Shown here piece by piece: positions 1 through 11,900 of a stretch of DNA of 64,000 nucleotides. Position 1 is the stretch's first letter. Each line of letters opens with the position of its first letter. Both the position numbers and the translations under genes were made by a program. A model generated the notes under the pieces. The model searched no databases and was not told where the DNA came from. It saw only the letters and a list, made by a program, of their open reading frames with translations. The DNA is from Microglena sp. YARC. Its lineage: Eukaryota > Chlorophyta > Chlorophyceae > Chlamydomonadales > Chlamydomonadaceae. The stretch covers positions 22,877,049 to 22,941,048 of the forward strand of contig CM039465.1 of NCBI GenBank assembly GCA_022414725.1. The letters run 5' to 3'.

Positions 1-3000
1 GGCACAGGAAAGGCAAAGATTGACAAAGTGATTTTGGTGAGCGGCTCAGGACAATCGCTTGTGTATCCCCTCCCAAAGGGTAAGTGCTGGCAGCATTTAC
101 AGATGCATTGCTTTATTGTTTGGATGATGTGATTTTGAGGATGGTTGGGTGCACGCAGCATTCACATATGCATGGCTTTAGTGTTTGGACGATGTGATTT
201 TGAGGATGGTTGGGCGCAGGCAGCATTCACGGAGGCATGGCTTTATTGCTTAGACCATTTGATTTTGAGGATAGTTGGAAGACCCCCTTGAATGTTGTGG
301 AGCAGGCTTGTCTTGGGTCAACTATGGCCTGTCTAAGGCAATATTGTTTGTACTGGGTGTATATTATGGGTACTGCGGGTGAATTGTGGGTAATACACTG
401 GGCGTCGATTAACATCTTGGGCGCGTTGAGACACAAACACCCCCTCGCACGCTGCGTACCGCATAATGTAATGTAATGTAATATAATGTCGGGATGTAAT
501 ATAATTTTCCTTTTTCCATTCCGAGGACAGTCTGATGATATGATGCAAAGAGGGGCCTGCCCATGTTGCAGGGATAATTAATGGTCGTCACCATATATTG
601 GGGATAAGAGAAGCAAGCTACATTAAAACAAGAATGTGAGTAGTTCCAAAGTAATATGCCTGGTGCGAGTTGGTGTGTGGAGGGGGGGGGGGGGGGGGGG
701 GCTCGTGATTATTCCATACCCCGATAATATAACAATGCGTGCGTGTGTGTGAGTGAGTGAGTGAGTGAGTGTACATCACAAAATCGTGAGGGGGTGCTGA
801 GTCGCTCTTGGACTTGTGTTCATTTGGTGCACTCACAGGTATGGAGGCTGCCAGCATCACCCGATTGCGCTTCTCGCGAGAAGAGGGAAGCTTTGGCTTC
901 CACACGCTGTCCAACGCAAAGGGAGGAGCGTATCTCACACACTGGACACCTGAAACTGAAGTTAAAGGCAAGAAGGCTACCAAAGGCAGTGAAAAGGGCT
1001 CTAAGGCTGCAGTGCTCCCTCTGCCTGTGATGCAAGCAAGCATGAGAGCCTCCCAGGAGGCAGGCACTTGCCTTGAGGCCAGCAAGGATGGCTCCCAGCT
1101 GGCTGTGGGCACATCTGAGGGCTCAGCACTTGTAAGACATGCACACTGTGGGGGGCCTAGGGAGTGTTTGGGTATAGCAAGGTGTAAACAGGGAAATTTG
1201 TTGGGTGGGGAGTCAGGGGCATGCTACGATGGGACTGAGCCTTTGTTGGACAGGGTTGGTTCCCCCTACCAAGCCTCCTGTGCCCTGCTCAAGTGTGTGG
1301 AGTGTTGCAGTATAGCAATGTTTAGGAAGGGAAATTGGTTGGATGGGGAGTCAGGAGCATGCTACAACAACAACTGGACTGAGCCTTTGTTGGCAGTTTT
1401 TTTATTTCAGTGTCTGGAGGCCATGTTGGTAGCCACAAGTGGCGACCCAAGCCTGATTGTTGGACGCTGAGGTTGCACCTTCCCTATTGGTAGTCAGTAG
1501 CACAAAAATACAGAATCCCGCACTCACACCCACACCTACGCCCCCACCAACCCTCCACCCCCCAACCCACAAACATGCACGCAAGCAAGCATTTAGCTAC
1601 GAGGACGGTGAGGTTGCACCTTCCCTGAAGCGAAGCTCAGCACGAAGCGCGTGTCGTCTTAAAGGTTTGTCACAACTGTGTCAAGCCTCTGAATTTTACA
1701 GAAAAATAGCCACTGGTCTAGTACTACAACCTAGCCCCAACATTCCTAACCATAAACATACTTATTACCGTATTGAGTCATCAGCAATACACATTCCTGG
1801 CATAGTATAAGAAAGGTGTCTGCTTGATCATATCACATCATGCAGAGTGTAATACCATCAACTGTGGTGACAGCAAAACAAATGGGGGGGCGAGGGGGGG
1901 GGGGGGGAGGGGGGGGGGGCTTCAGACTTCAGGACTCGGGTAGATTGTACATCTGTACTGTCTGGCTTGGGCAGGTGCACCCATGCATGATCAATGGGTC
2001 GCTTTCACTGTTCTGACTTGGTAACTTCCACCAGGGGCGGGCCTGAGCTAGGCAGGTGCGACCCAGGGCACAAATCACTCACTCGTGGTCGCACTTAGTG
2101 GCGACAAAGGGCCCATTTCAGCCAAAACTTACACACCTGAGGGTTGCACCGAGTCGCACAATGTGTGACGGGTCGCACAAATAAAAAACTCTGTTTGTTG
2201 GCGTGAGGGATTAATTATCCCTACCGACACTGCTGTGTTCTGCTGAAGCATGGAAAATCAGACTTGCGGATGGATTTGGTGAGGCAGGAGGCCTGTAAAA
2301 TAGAGGATAGTTGGACCTCCCCCCCCCCACACACCCCAAGGCTGTGTTGGGCTTGTCTTGGATCAACCCAGCTTGTCTCATGCCAATTCTCTCAGAACTC
2401 TCAGTTTCCGGGCCAAATTTGAAACACAAAGTCCGAAGTACGCCTTTGACATCCCAACTCCCAAATCATCCCCTGAATTGTATTACGTGTTTTGTTGATG
2501 TCCTTTGTTTGCAGGATTTGCACTTCCAAATGTGGGTCTCCTTGCGCAAACCAGGGGGGGGGGGGTGAACAGAGCTTTGAGGATTTGCACTTCCAAATGT
2601 GGGTCTCCTTGCGCAAACCAGGGGGGGGAAGGTGAACAGAGCTCTGAGGGCTCCACCTGCTGACATCCTCATTCACGAAGCACCTTGCCGCCCATCTCGT
2701 TTTCCTGAAACAGCTTGCCTGAAACAGCCTTCAAATTCCACCCTTCTCATTTTCAGGTGGTTCGAGCTTCTGACTTCAGATTGAAACGAAAGCTGGTTCA
2801 GGCACACATGGTGTTCACCACTGGGGTGGCCTTCACTCCGGACCAGAAGCACCTGGTGTCCATCTCAGCGGATGCCAGTGTTCAGACCATGTCCCTTGAG
2901 GGTCCTTTCGCCAAGCAGGGTACAATTTTCCACAAGTACGTTTTGCATACAATTTTCCAAACAGGGTACATTTCGCCACAAGTACGTTTTGAGTATGATT

Positions 3001-4409
3001 TCAAAGCAGGGTACAATTTTCCACAAGTACGTTTTGCGGTGGCCTTAGCAACATACGTGACTATCAGTATCATAGCTTTACTTTTCTGCTTCAAGCAGCA
3101 GCTCCTAGGCAGCTCTGAGCCAACCACTTGGCCAAGCCCAAAGATGTAAACAGTACATGAAAGCTGGTTGTGTCAGCTTCAAGGTGCAGTAGGTTGCATC
3201 AGTTTTGGCTGACTAGCCAGTTAGGGGAGCTGACTAGAAGCTGCATCTCGTTGCTGAAGAAAAGCTATGGTCGATATGCCTGAAACATTGGTTGTTGCAA
3301 ATTACATACTTTGACGCTCGTCCTGTCAATTCCATATCTATCTGTCTATCTAACCTTACTACCTATCTACCTATCTCGCAAATTCTCTGTTTTGACATGT
3401 ATCCCCTATCATGCTGCTGCCCCTTTCATTTGATTCCTTGAGAAACCCATCCGCCGGTTTTGAGTTTGGAGGAAGTGGAGATGTGTGTGAGGGGAGGGGA
3501 GCAGTTGCAAGGCTTGCCAGCTTACCATACCTGCAAGAGCAGTGTTTAGGGGAGAGTGATTTGGGTTTGGGATTGGTGGGTTTGGGTTTGGTGGGTTTGA
3601 GTTCGGGGTGGGGTGGGGGGGGGGGGGGGGGGGGTAGGTTTGGGGGTGGGGGGGGGGGGGGTATCCCCTCCTGCTGCCTCATCCCGTTTCATTTAATTGC
3701 TTGAGAAACCCCTGGTGGTAGGTGGGTTGGTAAGTGGGTGTTGGAGAAGTAGCATGATGTATGTATGGGGTTCCATTGGCTTCAGTGTCATCAGAGGATC
3801 CATCTTCTGCCCCTTTCATTCGATTCCTTGAGAAACCCATATGTACATGCACACATACACACACTGGGACACGCACACTTGCTTCTTGTTGATACAGGTA
3901 TGGCCGGCTCCACTACCTGGTACCCTTTCATTCGATTCCTTGAAAAACCCATCCGCCAGATGTGGTGCTGGTATTGTCTGTTGACTTTTGCACTTATCCA
4001 TCCCATCCTGCTTTCAACATGTCATCCAAATTGGCACACAAATGTTGTGTGATGTCCATAAGTCTCCCTTGACTCCATCAAGCCGCGAGCACATTCAGCG
4101 AGTCCAGTAGGGCACCAGGCAAAATGTTATCATCACCACCACCACCCCATGCCCATCATCATCACCAAATGTATCCACCCTATGCTCTCCAGGATCGTCT
4201 GCCTGACGTTTATTGCGTTTGCACTCTTCATGACCTGCTTCGCACAATACATCCGCGTGCTCAAGGATGGTGGACACGATGTGCACGCCATGAGGGTGCG
4301 TTGGCTCACCCAAGCTGCCTCCTTCCTTGGCCACCCTGAGTGGATCAGCAACGAGACGGCTTGGTCTGGAGAGGCTGTGGAGCATGAGGAGTGGAAGGAA
4401 GAGCTGTAG
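1..4409 (+). CDS. SEC12: SEC12/PREB-like guanine nucleotide exchange factor, 3' part (4 exons)
   Basis: SEC12 proteins are ER-membrane WD40 proteins that load GTP onto SAR1 to start COPII vesicle assembly. The model is exons 1-79, 839-1131, 2757-2935 and 4193-4409, with matching phases 1, 0 and 2 and GT-AG borders. It gives about 255 residues and is open at the left edge of the window. Exon 3 encodes a typical late WD40 blade (VVRASDFRLKRKLV, then VFTTGVAFTPDQKHLVSISA). Exon 4 opens with a hydrophobic span (IVCLTFIAFALFMTCF) that would be the C-terminal ER anchor, followed by an acidic lumenal tail ending EEWKEEL and TAG. The layout of WD40 blades then one C-terminal membrane span fits SEC12. 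The tail of about 45 residues is not one I recognise. The exon 3 donor at 2936 lies in a triplicated segment, so the exon 3 end is the least certain border. Family assignment is by pattern recognition only. Confidence 0.72.
80..838 (+). other. SEC12-like intron 1
   Basis: The donor is GTAAGTG directly after 79 and the acceptor is CTCACAG before 839. The intron starts with a roughly 65-bp segment present three times in diverged form (about 85-265, each with GATGTGATTTTGAGGATGGT). It also has a run of about 22 G at 680-702 and a short GTGA/GAGT tract at 745-770. I see no gene. Confidence 0.6.
1132..2756 (+). other. SEC12-like intron 2 with internal duplications
   Basis: The donor is GTAAGAC and the acceptor is CATTTTCAG. 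Inside, a segment of about 130 bp with GGGAAATTTGTTGGGTGGGG is present twice (about 1165-1260 and 1300-1395). A segment with GGATTTGCACTTCCAAATGT is also tandemly duplicated (2513-2575 and 2580-2645), each copy ending in a run of G. There is a G-rich tract at 1884-1920. No gene is visible. Confidence 0.5.
2918..3035 (+). repeat. Triplicated splice-donor segment of SEC12-like exon 3
   Basis: A segment of about 45 bp is present three times in tandem. Each copy carries a stretch like GGGTACAATTTTCCACAA directly followed by GTACGTTTTG. The potential donors are at 2936, 2982 and 3027. The first gives a phase that fits exon 4. The others would extend exon 3 or act as decoys. Confidence 0.75.
3070..3270 (+). 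mobile_element. MITE family A copy (diverged)
   Basis: This copy lies in SEC12-like intron 3. It has the family arms CAGCTCCTAGGCAGCTC near 3103 and GGAGCTGACTAGAAGCTGC near 3227. Family A is described in full at 34051-34253. Confidence 0.5.
3411..3965 (+). repeat. Four scattered copies of a ~35-bp segment plus long G runs
   Basis: The segment CCTTTCATTCGATTCCTTGA, followed by gAAACCCAT, recurs near 3420, 3686, 3815 and 3926 in SEC12-like intron 3. Between the first two copies is an extremely G-rich tract (3604-3662). Confidence 0.6.
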
Positions 4410-4469
4410 CCCTGTATTACTGATGCAGTTAATTTGAGGATTGAAAATTGAACATTGAAAAAAAACGAA

Positions 4470-4700
4470 AAATGAAACGCCTTGCCACGGGGCATGAGTT
4501 TGAAGGAACCTTCCAATTCGCTTGCAGTGGGTACTGTTTAATGTGGCTTTTGCTTTAACAGACCGCTACAGTTCCGGAGCTCGGACGGAAGATCTCAACT
4601 CCTTCCAAGGCGACACGTCTGAAATTGTGAACCTAGCAACGGGCTCAAACCACAGTCCTTTCAGGCCCCACGGATTCTACTGAACCAATCCGCCTGAGCT
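4470..4700 (+). repeat. Dispersed repeat family K
   Basis: This stretch of about 230 bp matches 45365-45620: both have ACGCC-TGCCAC-GGGC, then GAACC/GAACA, ACCGCTAC, CTTCCAAGGCG, and end near GCCTGAGCTC. Shorter pieces occur at 30480-30560 (reverse), 30985-31035 and 36540-36610. It could be a SINE; I could not define the ends. Confidence 0.5.
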
Positions 4701-4791
4701 CATTATTAGCATTTTAAATTGAAATTGTACACGGTCCAGCCGACTGAACAGGCTGTGGAAGACGAGTGGAAGGAAGAGTTGTAGCCCTCTA

Positions 4792-4985
4792 CAGGGTACT
4801 ACAAAGCGCGCTTAGCAGCGCGATTTAGCGCACACGTTTTGAGCCCCTACGCGCGTTTCACGCAGTTTTTTCAACCCCCTGTGGGCGCAGCGTGCATTTT
4901 CTGCGCTTTTTGCACTACAAAGCGCCGAAAATTATACGATTATGCGCTTTAAGCGCTGACCAATTTGACAAAATGTAGTACCCTG
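4792..4985 (+). mobile_element. hAT-type MITE copy 1 (family D), 8-bp TSD
   Basis: The element is 194 bp with a perfect 12-bp terminal inverted repeat (CAGGGTACTACA). It is flanked by the 8-bp direct repeat GCCCTCTA. The TIR and 8-bp duplication are the hallmark of hAT transposons. The inside is rich in GCGC motifs and contains CAACCCCCTGTGGGCGCAG, shared by all copies. There is no coding capacity. Confidence 0.88.
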
Positions 4986-5953
4986 GCCCTCTAATACTGT
5001 GATGCCCTCGACCACTGATGCAATGAATTAGAATTGTTACATGTTATTTCAGCCAACTCTGGTCTGCTCACGGTCTTCCAATACCAAGTAAAGCAGTTGT
5101 AAGACGTGCCCAGGTCTAATGAAATGAGCCTAGCACCTCTTGCAAGTCTCCCAAAACTATCTTCTTGAATTTCCTACCTCGGGCCATGCCGGTAGTACCG
5201 TGCCAGCACCATATTCTGCTCTTCAGTCGTTGGCCTTCCCATTGCAACCTTTTTTTGATCTCACAGAGTTGATCAGTTCATCGCGTTTTCTGTGTTAGGC
5301 GACGCTACTATTGTGGGGTGTGGTTTTACCATGTTCCTCAATTTGCTCGTGTCAACATCTGTGACCCAGTCGGTGGCAGGGCTTTTCTTACGAAATGTAT
5401 TTTTGTACAACCAGAATATGGAGTACTAAACTTACCTGATGATGTTACAGTTTGGGGGAGCTCCATAAATTTGAATTTAATAAATTTACTTGTAGACAGT
5501 GTAAGAACTTGAACTTGGCCCTAAAGCTTCAGCTAGCAATTTGGCTGCTCGCCCTCTTCGGCAGTATGCCAAAATGCAGTATGCCAAAATGCCAGGAAAA
5601 TGATACCGTGACACACAGTGCAAGGCATTGTCCACTTAAAACTTTCTCATCATACTAACTAATCTGTCCATGCATTAGACACCCCCTCATCAACATGCTG
5701 AGTGTGTACCGGTATTTTTACAGATCAAGGGTAGCTTATGTCGGCTTACGTGCTGTATGGAGATGTGGACGAGCCGTACTACGATAACACGACGTGTCAG
5801 ACTCACACCGACCTGCGCCAACCGCCGCCAACGACCTTTGTCCGACCTGGTTATCTGTATGCATGTCGGGTGCATGCCCAGGCTAGTCCAGACTACAGTC
5901 GAGTATCATCGCATCCCGAGTGCTGAATTGCCCCACAGCTCACAGGACCCTCA

Positions 5954-8900
5954 ATGCAGCCCCTTGTACGTCGTATACCAAACAGCGCCCTGCTTAGGGT
6001 GTTGGGCACTCACCAGAACCCTTTCACACCAGCGCCCATCCGCCAAACCTCAAGGAGGGTCCGTGCCGTTGCGAATAATTACCCACCCTCGGGAATGGCC
6101 AATGCCACCGGCCTGCGTGCCTTGCGCCTACCTTTGAGGCAGGGAGGCGTCTCATCCCCGTGCACTAGCAATGGATCAGAGGGCTTTTCCACGTCTGCAG
6201 GAAAACCTGAACCTGAGTTGGCAGTTCTAGCCCTCGGGTGATTTTGGGGTCCGGAGTCTTCCTACGGGAAGGTGAGCTGTGACAGTTTTGGTTGTTACAC
6301 CACACTCTTGAGCACAGCCTTTCTTTTCCGCTACAAGAAGCAGCTTTTAGGCAGCTCCCCTAACTTCCTATTTAGCTTAACCTAATGCGACCAAGTGCAC
6401 TTGGAAGCTAGCAAAATCAGCTGTTCAGATGTGCTGAAATATTTGGGTGTAGCAGTGGCTGGCTTCGGGAGCAGTCTAGAAACTGCCGGAAAAAAAGAAA
6501 AGAAAAGCCCTGTCTTGAGTACAGAATGCAGTCACCTAAATGTACGGACAGTGTGTGGCTTTGTGCTGCACCCCCAGGCAGGGTTTATTCTAAGGAAATG
6601 AACCAGTGTCTTAACGTAGCACCATGGTGCTTTTAGCAGCCTTTGGGGGTCCTACGAGCAGTTTTTGTGCCCCCAAAAGTAACCCCCAATGGTTCTAGCG
6701 TGGCACTCCCAATACGCCAAGGTACACTATTGAGCACATGTTAATTAGCACCTTCAAGAAACACCTGCTCCCTGAGTTCCGATACTAATGCCAAGAGGGG
6801 ATCTACTCCCCTGCTCTACTCACCTGCTCCCTGGGTTCTGATACTAATGCCAAGAGGGGATCTACTACCCCCAGAGTTGACAGCAATTTATATGATGAGG
6901 CATTCGCCACAGAAACTCCAACGCCTAATCTCCCCAACTCTTGGGGCTTGTAAAATTCCAACATGAAAATTAGTAGGGTTTTAAAGTACTGCATTGAACA
7001 GCATCCATATCGTACGATGTGGATATCGTACGGTATATGGTACTTGACAACCTCAAATATATCGCACGATAATTCTGGGGACCAGAAACGTATGGACAAC
7101 CCCCCAAATTAGTAGTAGGCTTGGGATGATGTCAAGGAGTGGCTCAAAGGAACCAAAAGGCTTCAACATTGTGCTATCGTGCATGTATGTTCATGTTTGT
7201 CCATGCACGATTCCCCGGTACCCCCCCACCTGTGCAGCAGTGAATACAAGCCAGGTCTTCCCATCGGAGCACCTCAGAAATCACTCTGCTGTGTTAGGTT
7301 GCACTTACAATGCTTCTCGCCTGCTGGCCTTGTCTATCCTGCATAATCAAATGTAGGTTACTGCATGCGCCCTGGGACCGGAACAGTATTGACAAGCCTA
7401 GAAATGAGTTGTTCATGGAGTCAAGGGGTTCAAATCAGAAAATCAAATTTATGTTCTTGCGGGCGCCCTGCTCATGCCTCCAGCACTTCTGCATATGTAC
7501 ATCATGCCTCCTGCACTCCTGCATATGTACATCATGCCTCCTGCACTCCTGCATATGTACATCATGCCTCCTGCACTCCTGCATATGTACATCATGCCTC
7601 CTGCACTCCTGCATATGTACATCATGCCTCCTGCACTCCTGCATATGTACATCATGCCTCCTGCACTTCTGCATATGTACATCATGCCTCCTGCACTCCT
7701 GCATATGTACATCATGCCTCCTGCACTCCTGCATATGTACATCATGCCTCCTGCACTCCTGCATATGTACATCATGCCTCCTGCACTCCTGCATATGTAC
7801 ATCATGCCTCCTGCACTCCTGCATATGTACATCATGCCTCCTGCACTCCTGCATATGTACATCATGCCTCCTGCACTCCTGCATATGTACATCATGCCTC
7901 CTGCACTCCTGCATATGTACATCATGCCTCCTGCACTCCTGCATATGTACATCATGCCTCCTGCTCTCCTGCATATGTACATCATGCCTCCTGCACTCCT
8001 GCATATGTACATCATGCCTCCTGCACTCCTGCATATGTACATCATGCCTCCTGCTCTCCTGCATATGTACATCATGCCTCCTGCACTCCTGCATATGTAC
8101 ATCATGCCTCCTGCACTCCTGCATATGTACATCATGCCTCCTGCACTCCTGCATATGTACATCATGTCATGATGTAAACAGGCTGGAATTTGCATGTTCC
8201 TTGTCTTGCATGCAGCATGCCCTCCCTCTGTACACAATGCCCACCTATTGCACACAATGCCCTCCTTATGTACACAGCATTCTCAAATATGTATGCTCCA
8301 GTCATAGCATTTTGTTAATAATTAATTTGCTACATATTTTTAAGGGTTTAAATAAAGCTTTTAAAGTGTTTTGAAGGGTGATTAAAGGCTGGAGGCCTAA
8401 GCCGAGTTCAAGCTGAAGTCCAAGTACATGTCCACCACCAATATCAAACTCGCTTTGCCTTTCCTTATTTGCAGATTCCAGGAGTGCTGAAGACAAGGGT
8501 AAGTGCAAACCCTTAACCCTGCCAAAAAACCTTCCATGTATGAAGGCATTCCCTTGATTTGAAGGCATTCTCCATACTACATGCTCGAGCAGCGTTTTTT
8601 CAGCTTTCTGTACGTCGAGTTGTGTAGCAAAAGTTGCGGTGCAAGCCTGATTTCAGGATTATGGTGTAGCACAGTATAGGGCGGAGCGCGGAGCCCTTTG
8701 GGGTGGAGCACATGGGATGCTAGTCTGTGTCTGCAAGGGATGTAAAAAACCTACCGCTGGATAAGCTTTAAGGACTTACACATCTTGATAATATTTGGTG
8801 ATTCCACGAAATCGACAGAGAAAGTTGGCACTCAGTTTCATGTACTATCAAGCTTTGATACAAACCGTGCATGAGACAATCATGTGTATCCCCATGGGTA

Positions 8901-11900
8901 AGTAGCCATGAACGCAACGTGTCCTCTACAAACACAATAGTAGACGTTTGTAGGGACTTGCCTAGCTGAAGGTACACATACCATGCATGCGATGATCTGG
9001 TGTACCAACATTTGTTGGTTGCCATATAAGCAACACGTCCATCCGAACAACAAGGATATGTAGTTGCAAGGACTTGCCCACCTGGTGATATACTATGCAA
9101 GAGATGATCTGGTGTATCAACATGTGTTGTTTGCCAATGCAACAGGTCCACCACAAACACAAGAATAGACGGTTGTAAGGTCTTGCCCACCTGGTGATGT
9201 ACCATGCATGAGATGATCTGTTGTATCAACATTTGTAGGTTGCCATGCCTGAGAGAGGTTGCCATGCATGCTGTTGTATCAACATTTGCAGGTTGCCATG
9301 TCGGATAAAGCAGGCTTGTTCAAAAATCTTTGGATTATAATAAATATAAACCAGGTCAGTAACATTATTAAAACACGCAGGTACTATTCATTATGAGTGC
9401 GCATGTTCAGATATGTTGTATGCATGGCCCATCATCATTCAGAAGCATTGACAAGGCAGATGTAAACCAGTTGGTGATTGTTTCCATTGTGCTATTCAAG
9501 GAACATGGGTGTTTGGGGCATGCCACTAGTCCCCTCTACCACGCAATGGACCCCCTCCCCAAATTACCTGTTGTATGCTTGGATGTATCTTAAAGCCCAG
9601 GCTACAGAACATGGTGTGCTACTCTGATGTTAATGTGTGCCGTGGGTGCGTGTACACATGCTCACTTGGGTGCCTCTTGTCCCTAGTCTCTAGCACCCTA
9701 CATGAGCACTTGGCACCTTGCATGAAACCCCACCCCCAAGGGACAGTTCTGATTTGAATGGGTGTCTTGTATGCATGGAACACAAATCTAGTATATGAAC
9801 CATGTGGGAAATACCTGAATTCACCATGCTGCGACATGCTCACGGGGACTGGAAAGCGGCAAACCCCCAAAACAGGGATGCCGTGTGATGTAGTACACAA
9901 ATACAAACTATTATAATGGACCTAGTTCATGTATGCCATGAAACGATGGAATGGCATTGCAGTGGCCTTGCAAAAACCTGCAGCAGAGTCGCATAGCTCT
10001 GTCTTGCATGGCCCAATTACCTTGCAGGTATTGAATTTGAATTACCTTGCAGGTATTTAAATTTGAATTACCTTGCAGGTATTTGAATTTGAATTTGATT
10101 GGTTACATTGTTTTTCTCTTGCAGGTAGGCTACACAGGAGGAAACTCGTCCAACCCCAACTACGAGACAGTCTGCCGCGGGGATGGACACACTGAAGCAA
10201 TGAGGGTGTGGTTTGACCCATCCGTCATCTCTTACCGTGATATCTTGATGGTGCGTTCAATGATATAGAAAATGGAAGTTCACAAAAGCAAATGCTCCCC
10301 AGCACACAACAACTCATATGTGCCATATCCGTACATGACAATCTTTCCTTGGTATCCGGATGGATACTTCCTCAACATCCACCTACCCCCCCACACGTAC
10401 CCCCCACCTCCACCTACCCCCCCACACACACCTACACCCCCCACCTACACCCCCCCTCCACCTACACCCCCCACTATCATCAGGCACTATCACTAGGCAC
10501 TATCACCAGACACTATCACTAGGCACTATCATCAGGCACTATCACTGCTCAGCCCACCTGTCTCTCCATTACACCGCAGCATCTCATCCTCCCCCTGTCC
10601 CTGAGTGGTCAAATTCCTGACCATCACGTTTTCAAATTCATTGACCATCACATTTGCAACCCATTAAACCATTGCAGACCTTCTTCGCTGAGCATGATGC
10701 CTTCAGGCCTAAAAAGGCCCAGTACAAATCAGCTATTTGGTGAGTGGAAGTGATGGTAGTGAGCATTACATGCACCCTTGAAGGCACCCCTGGTGTGAGG
10801 GGCGGGTTTGCCTTGGGTTTGTGACAGTGGAATGGAATGCAACTTAGTGTATTGTAATGTAATGTGTTGTAACGTAATGGAATGCAAAGGAATGGAATGC
10901 AATGTCATGTGATGCAATGTCATGTAATGCTGTGTGATGTAATGCAATGCATTATGTGTAATAAAATGCAATGGAATGCAATGCGATGGAATGCAATGCA
11001 ATGTGATGTAATGTAGCGTAATGTAATTTAACAGGCAGGGAGACAAAGGACGCGCTCCCCTGTACGGAAAATAAAACATGTTTGACAGTGTGCACTGAAG
11101 GAATTTTCAGGAATATAAAAATATCTTAAAGCCTTGTGATTGCATCTCTGCAGCAAACTGACGGTCAGATGATAATGTTTGGTGGGGCACGGTATCAAGG
11201 GAGCCCCATCTTACAGCGGTAGGGAACGGGCTGCTACATTACCTGGACAAAGCTACCATGGTGGTTGACAGCAACCGCGAACACTAAAGTGCATAGAGAT
11301 TCGAACCCGGCCCCTTCTTCGTTCAAGGAGCTCGACCATTGAGTCGAAACCATTGAGGGGATAACTGACAGCCACAACTCTAAAACAAGACTATAAAAAC
11401 ATCAAACATGTCTATAACAAACGGACTCCAACTCATATAGCTGCCATCTATCTTCAGGTACACCGCTAGGGAGCAGCTTGAGATGGCTCAGAGTCTGATG
11501 AAAACACGCCTATAACAAGGACAGTCCAACTCATCTCACTGCCATCCAGGGTAATTCATAGCGCGCGCTTTTGCGCTTTTGAGCGCTGACTTTTTTACCC
11601 CCTCTGCACTTTAGCGCAGTTTTTTGCAACCCCCTGTGGGCGCAGCAAGCATTTTTTGCGCTTTTTGCACTCCAAAGCGCAGTTTTTCTGTTTTCAAGTG
11701 CGCTAAAGCGCTGGCCAATTTGGCCATCTGAAGTACCCTGCTGCCATCTATCTTCAGGTACACAAGCGGGGAGCAGCTTGAAGTGGCTCAGAGTCTAATG
11801 GAGGAGATGGGGAAGATGCGGGGGAACAAGCCAGCTACCACCCTGGACCCTGCTGATGAGTGGTGGGATGCTGAGGTACGTTTGGTCAATCGGGAATCAC

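Larger units (their letters stand above)
4410..5953. other. Intergenic region between SEC12-like gene and MsrA
   Basis: This stretch holds a diverged family K repeat (about 4470-4700), a hAT-type MITE (4792-4985) and a family C fragment (about 5505-5580). The tail of the SEC12-like last exon (GAGTGGAAGGAAGAG) is repeated at about 4763-4785, so a short 3' segment was duplicated. I see no convincing gene. The MsrA promoter must lie in the right part. Confidence 0.5.

Noticed and set aside
7475..8166. CRISPR array
   Set aside because: There are no unique spacers, units are contiguous, and the setting is a eukaryotic intron. The other arrays in the window fail for the same reason.
7310..8374. 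Long cysteine-rich or repetitive open frames on both strands across the 30-bp array
   Set aside because: A repeat unit divisible by three keeps all stop-free frames open. The region is an intron of MsrA.
11280..11350. tRNA gene on the minus strand
   Set aside because: A B-box-like GGGTTCGAATCT and a D-arm-like stretch exist, but I could not form a full acceptor stem, and the sequence belongs to a dispersed repeat family. A tRNA-derived repeat is more likely.
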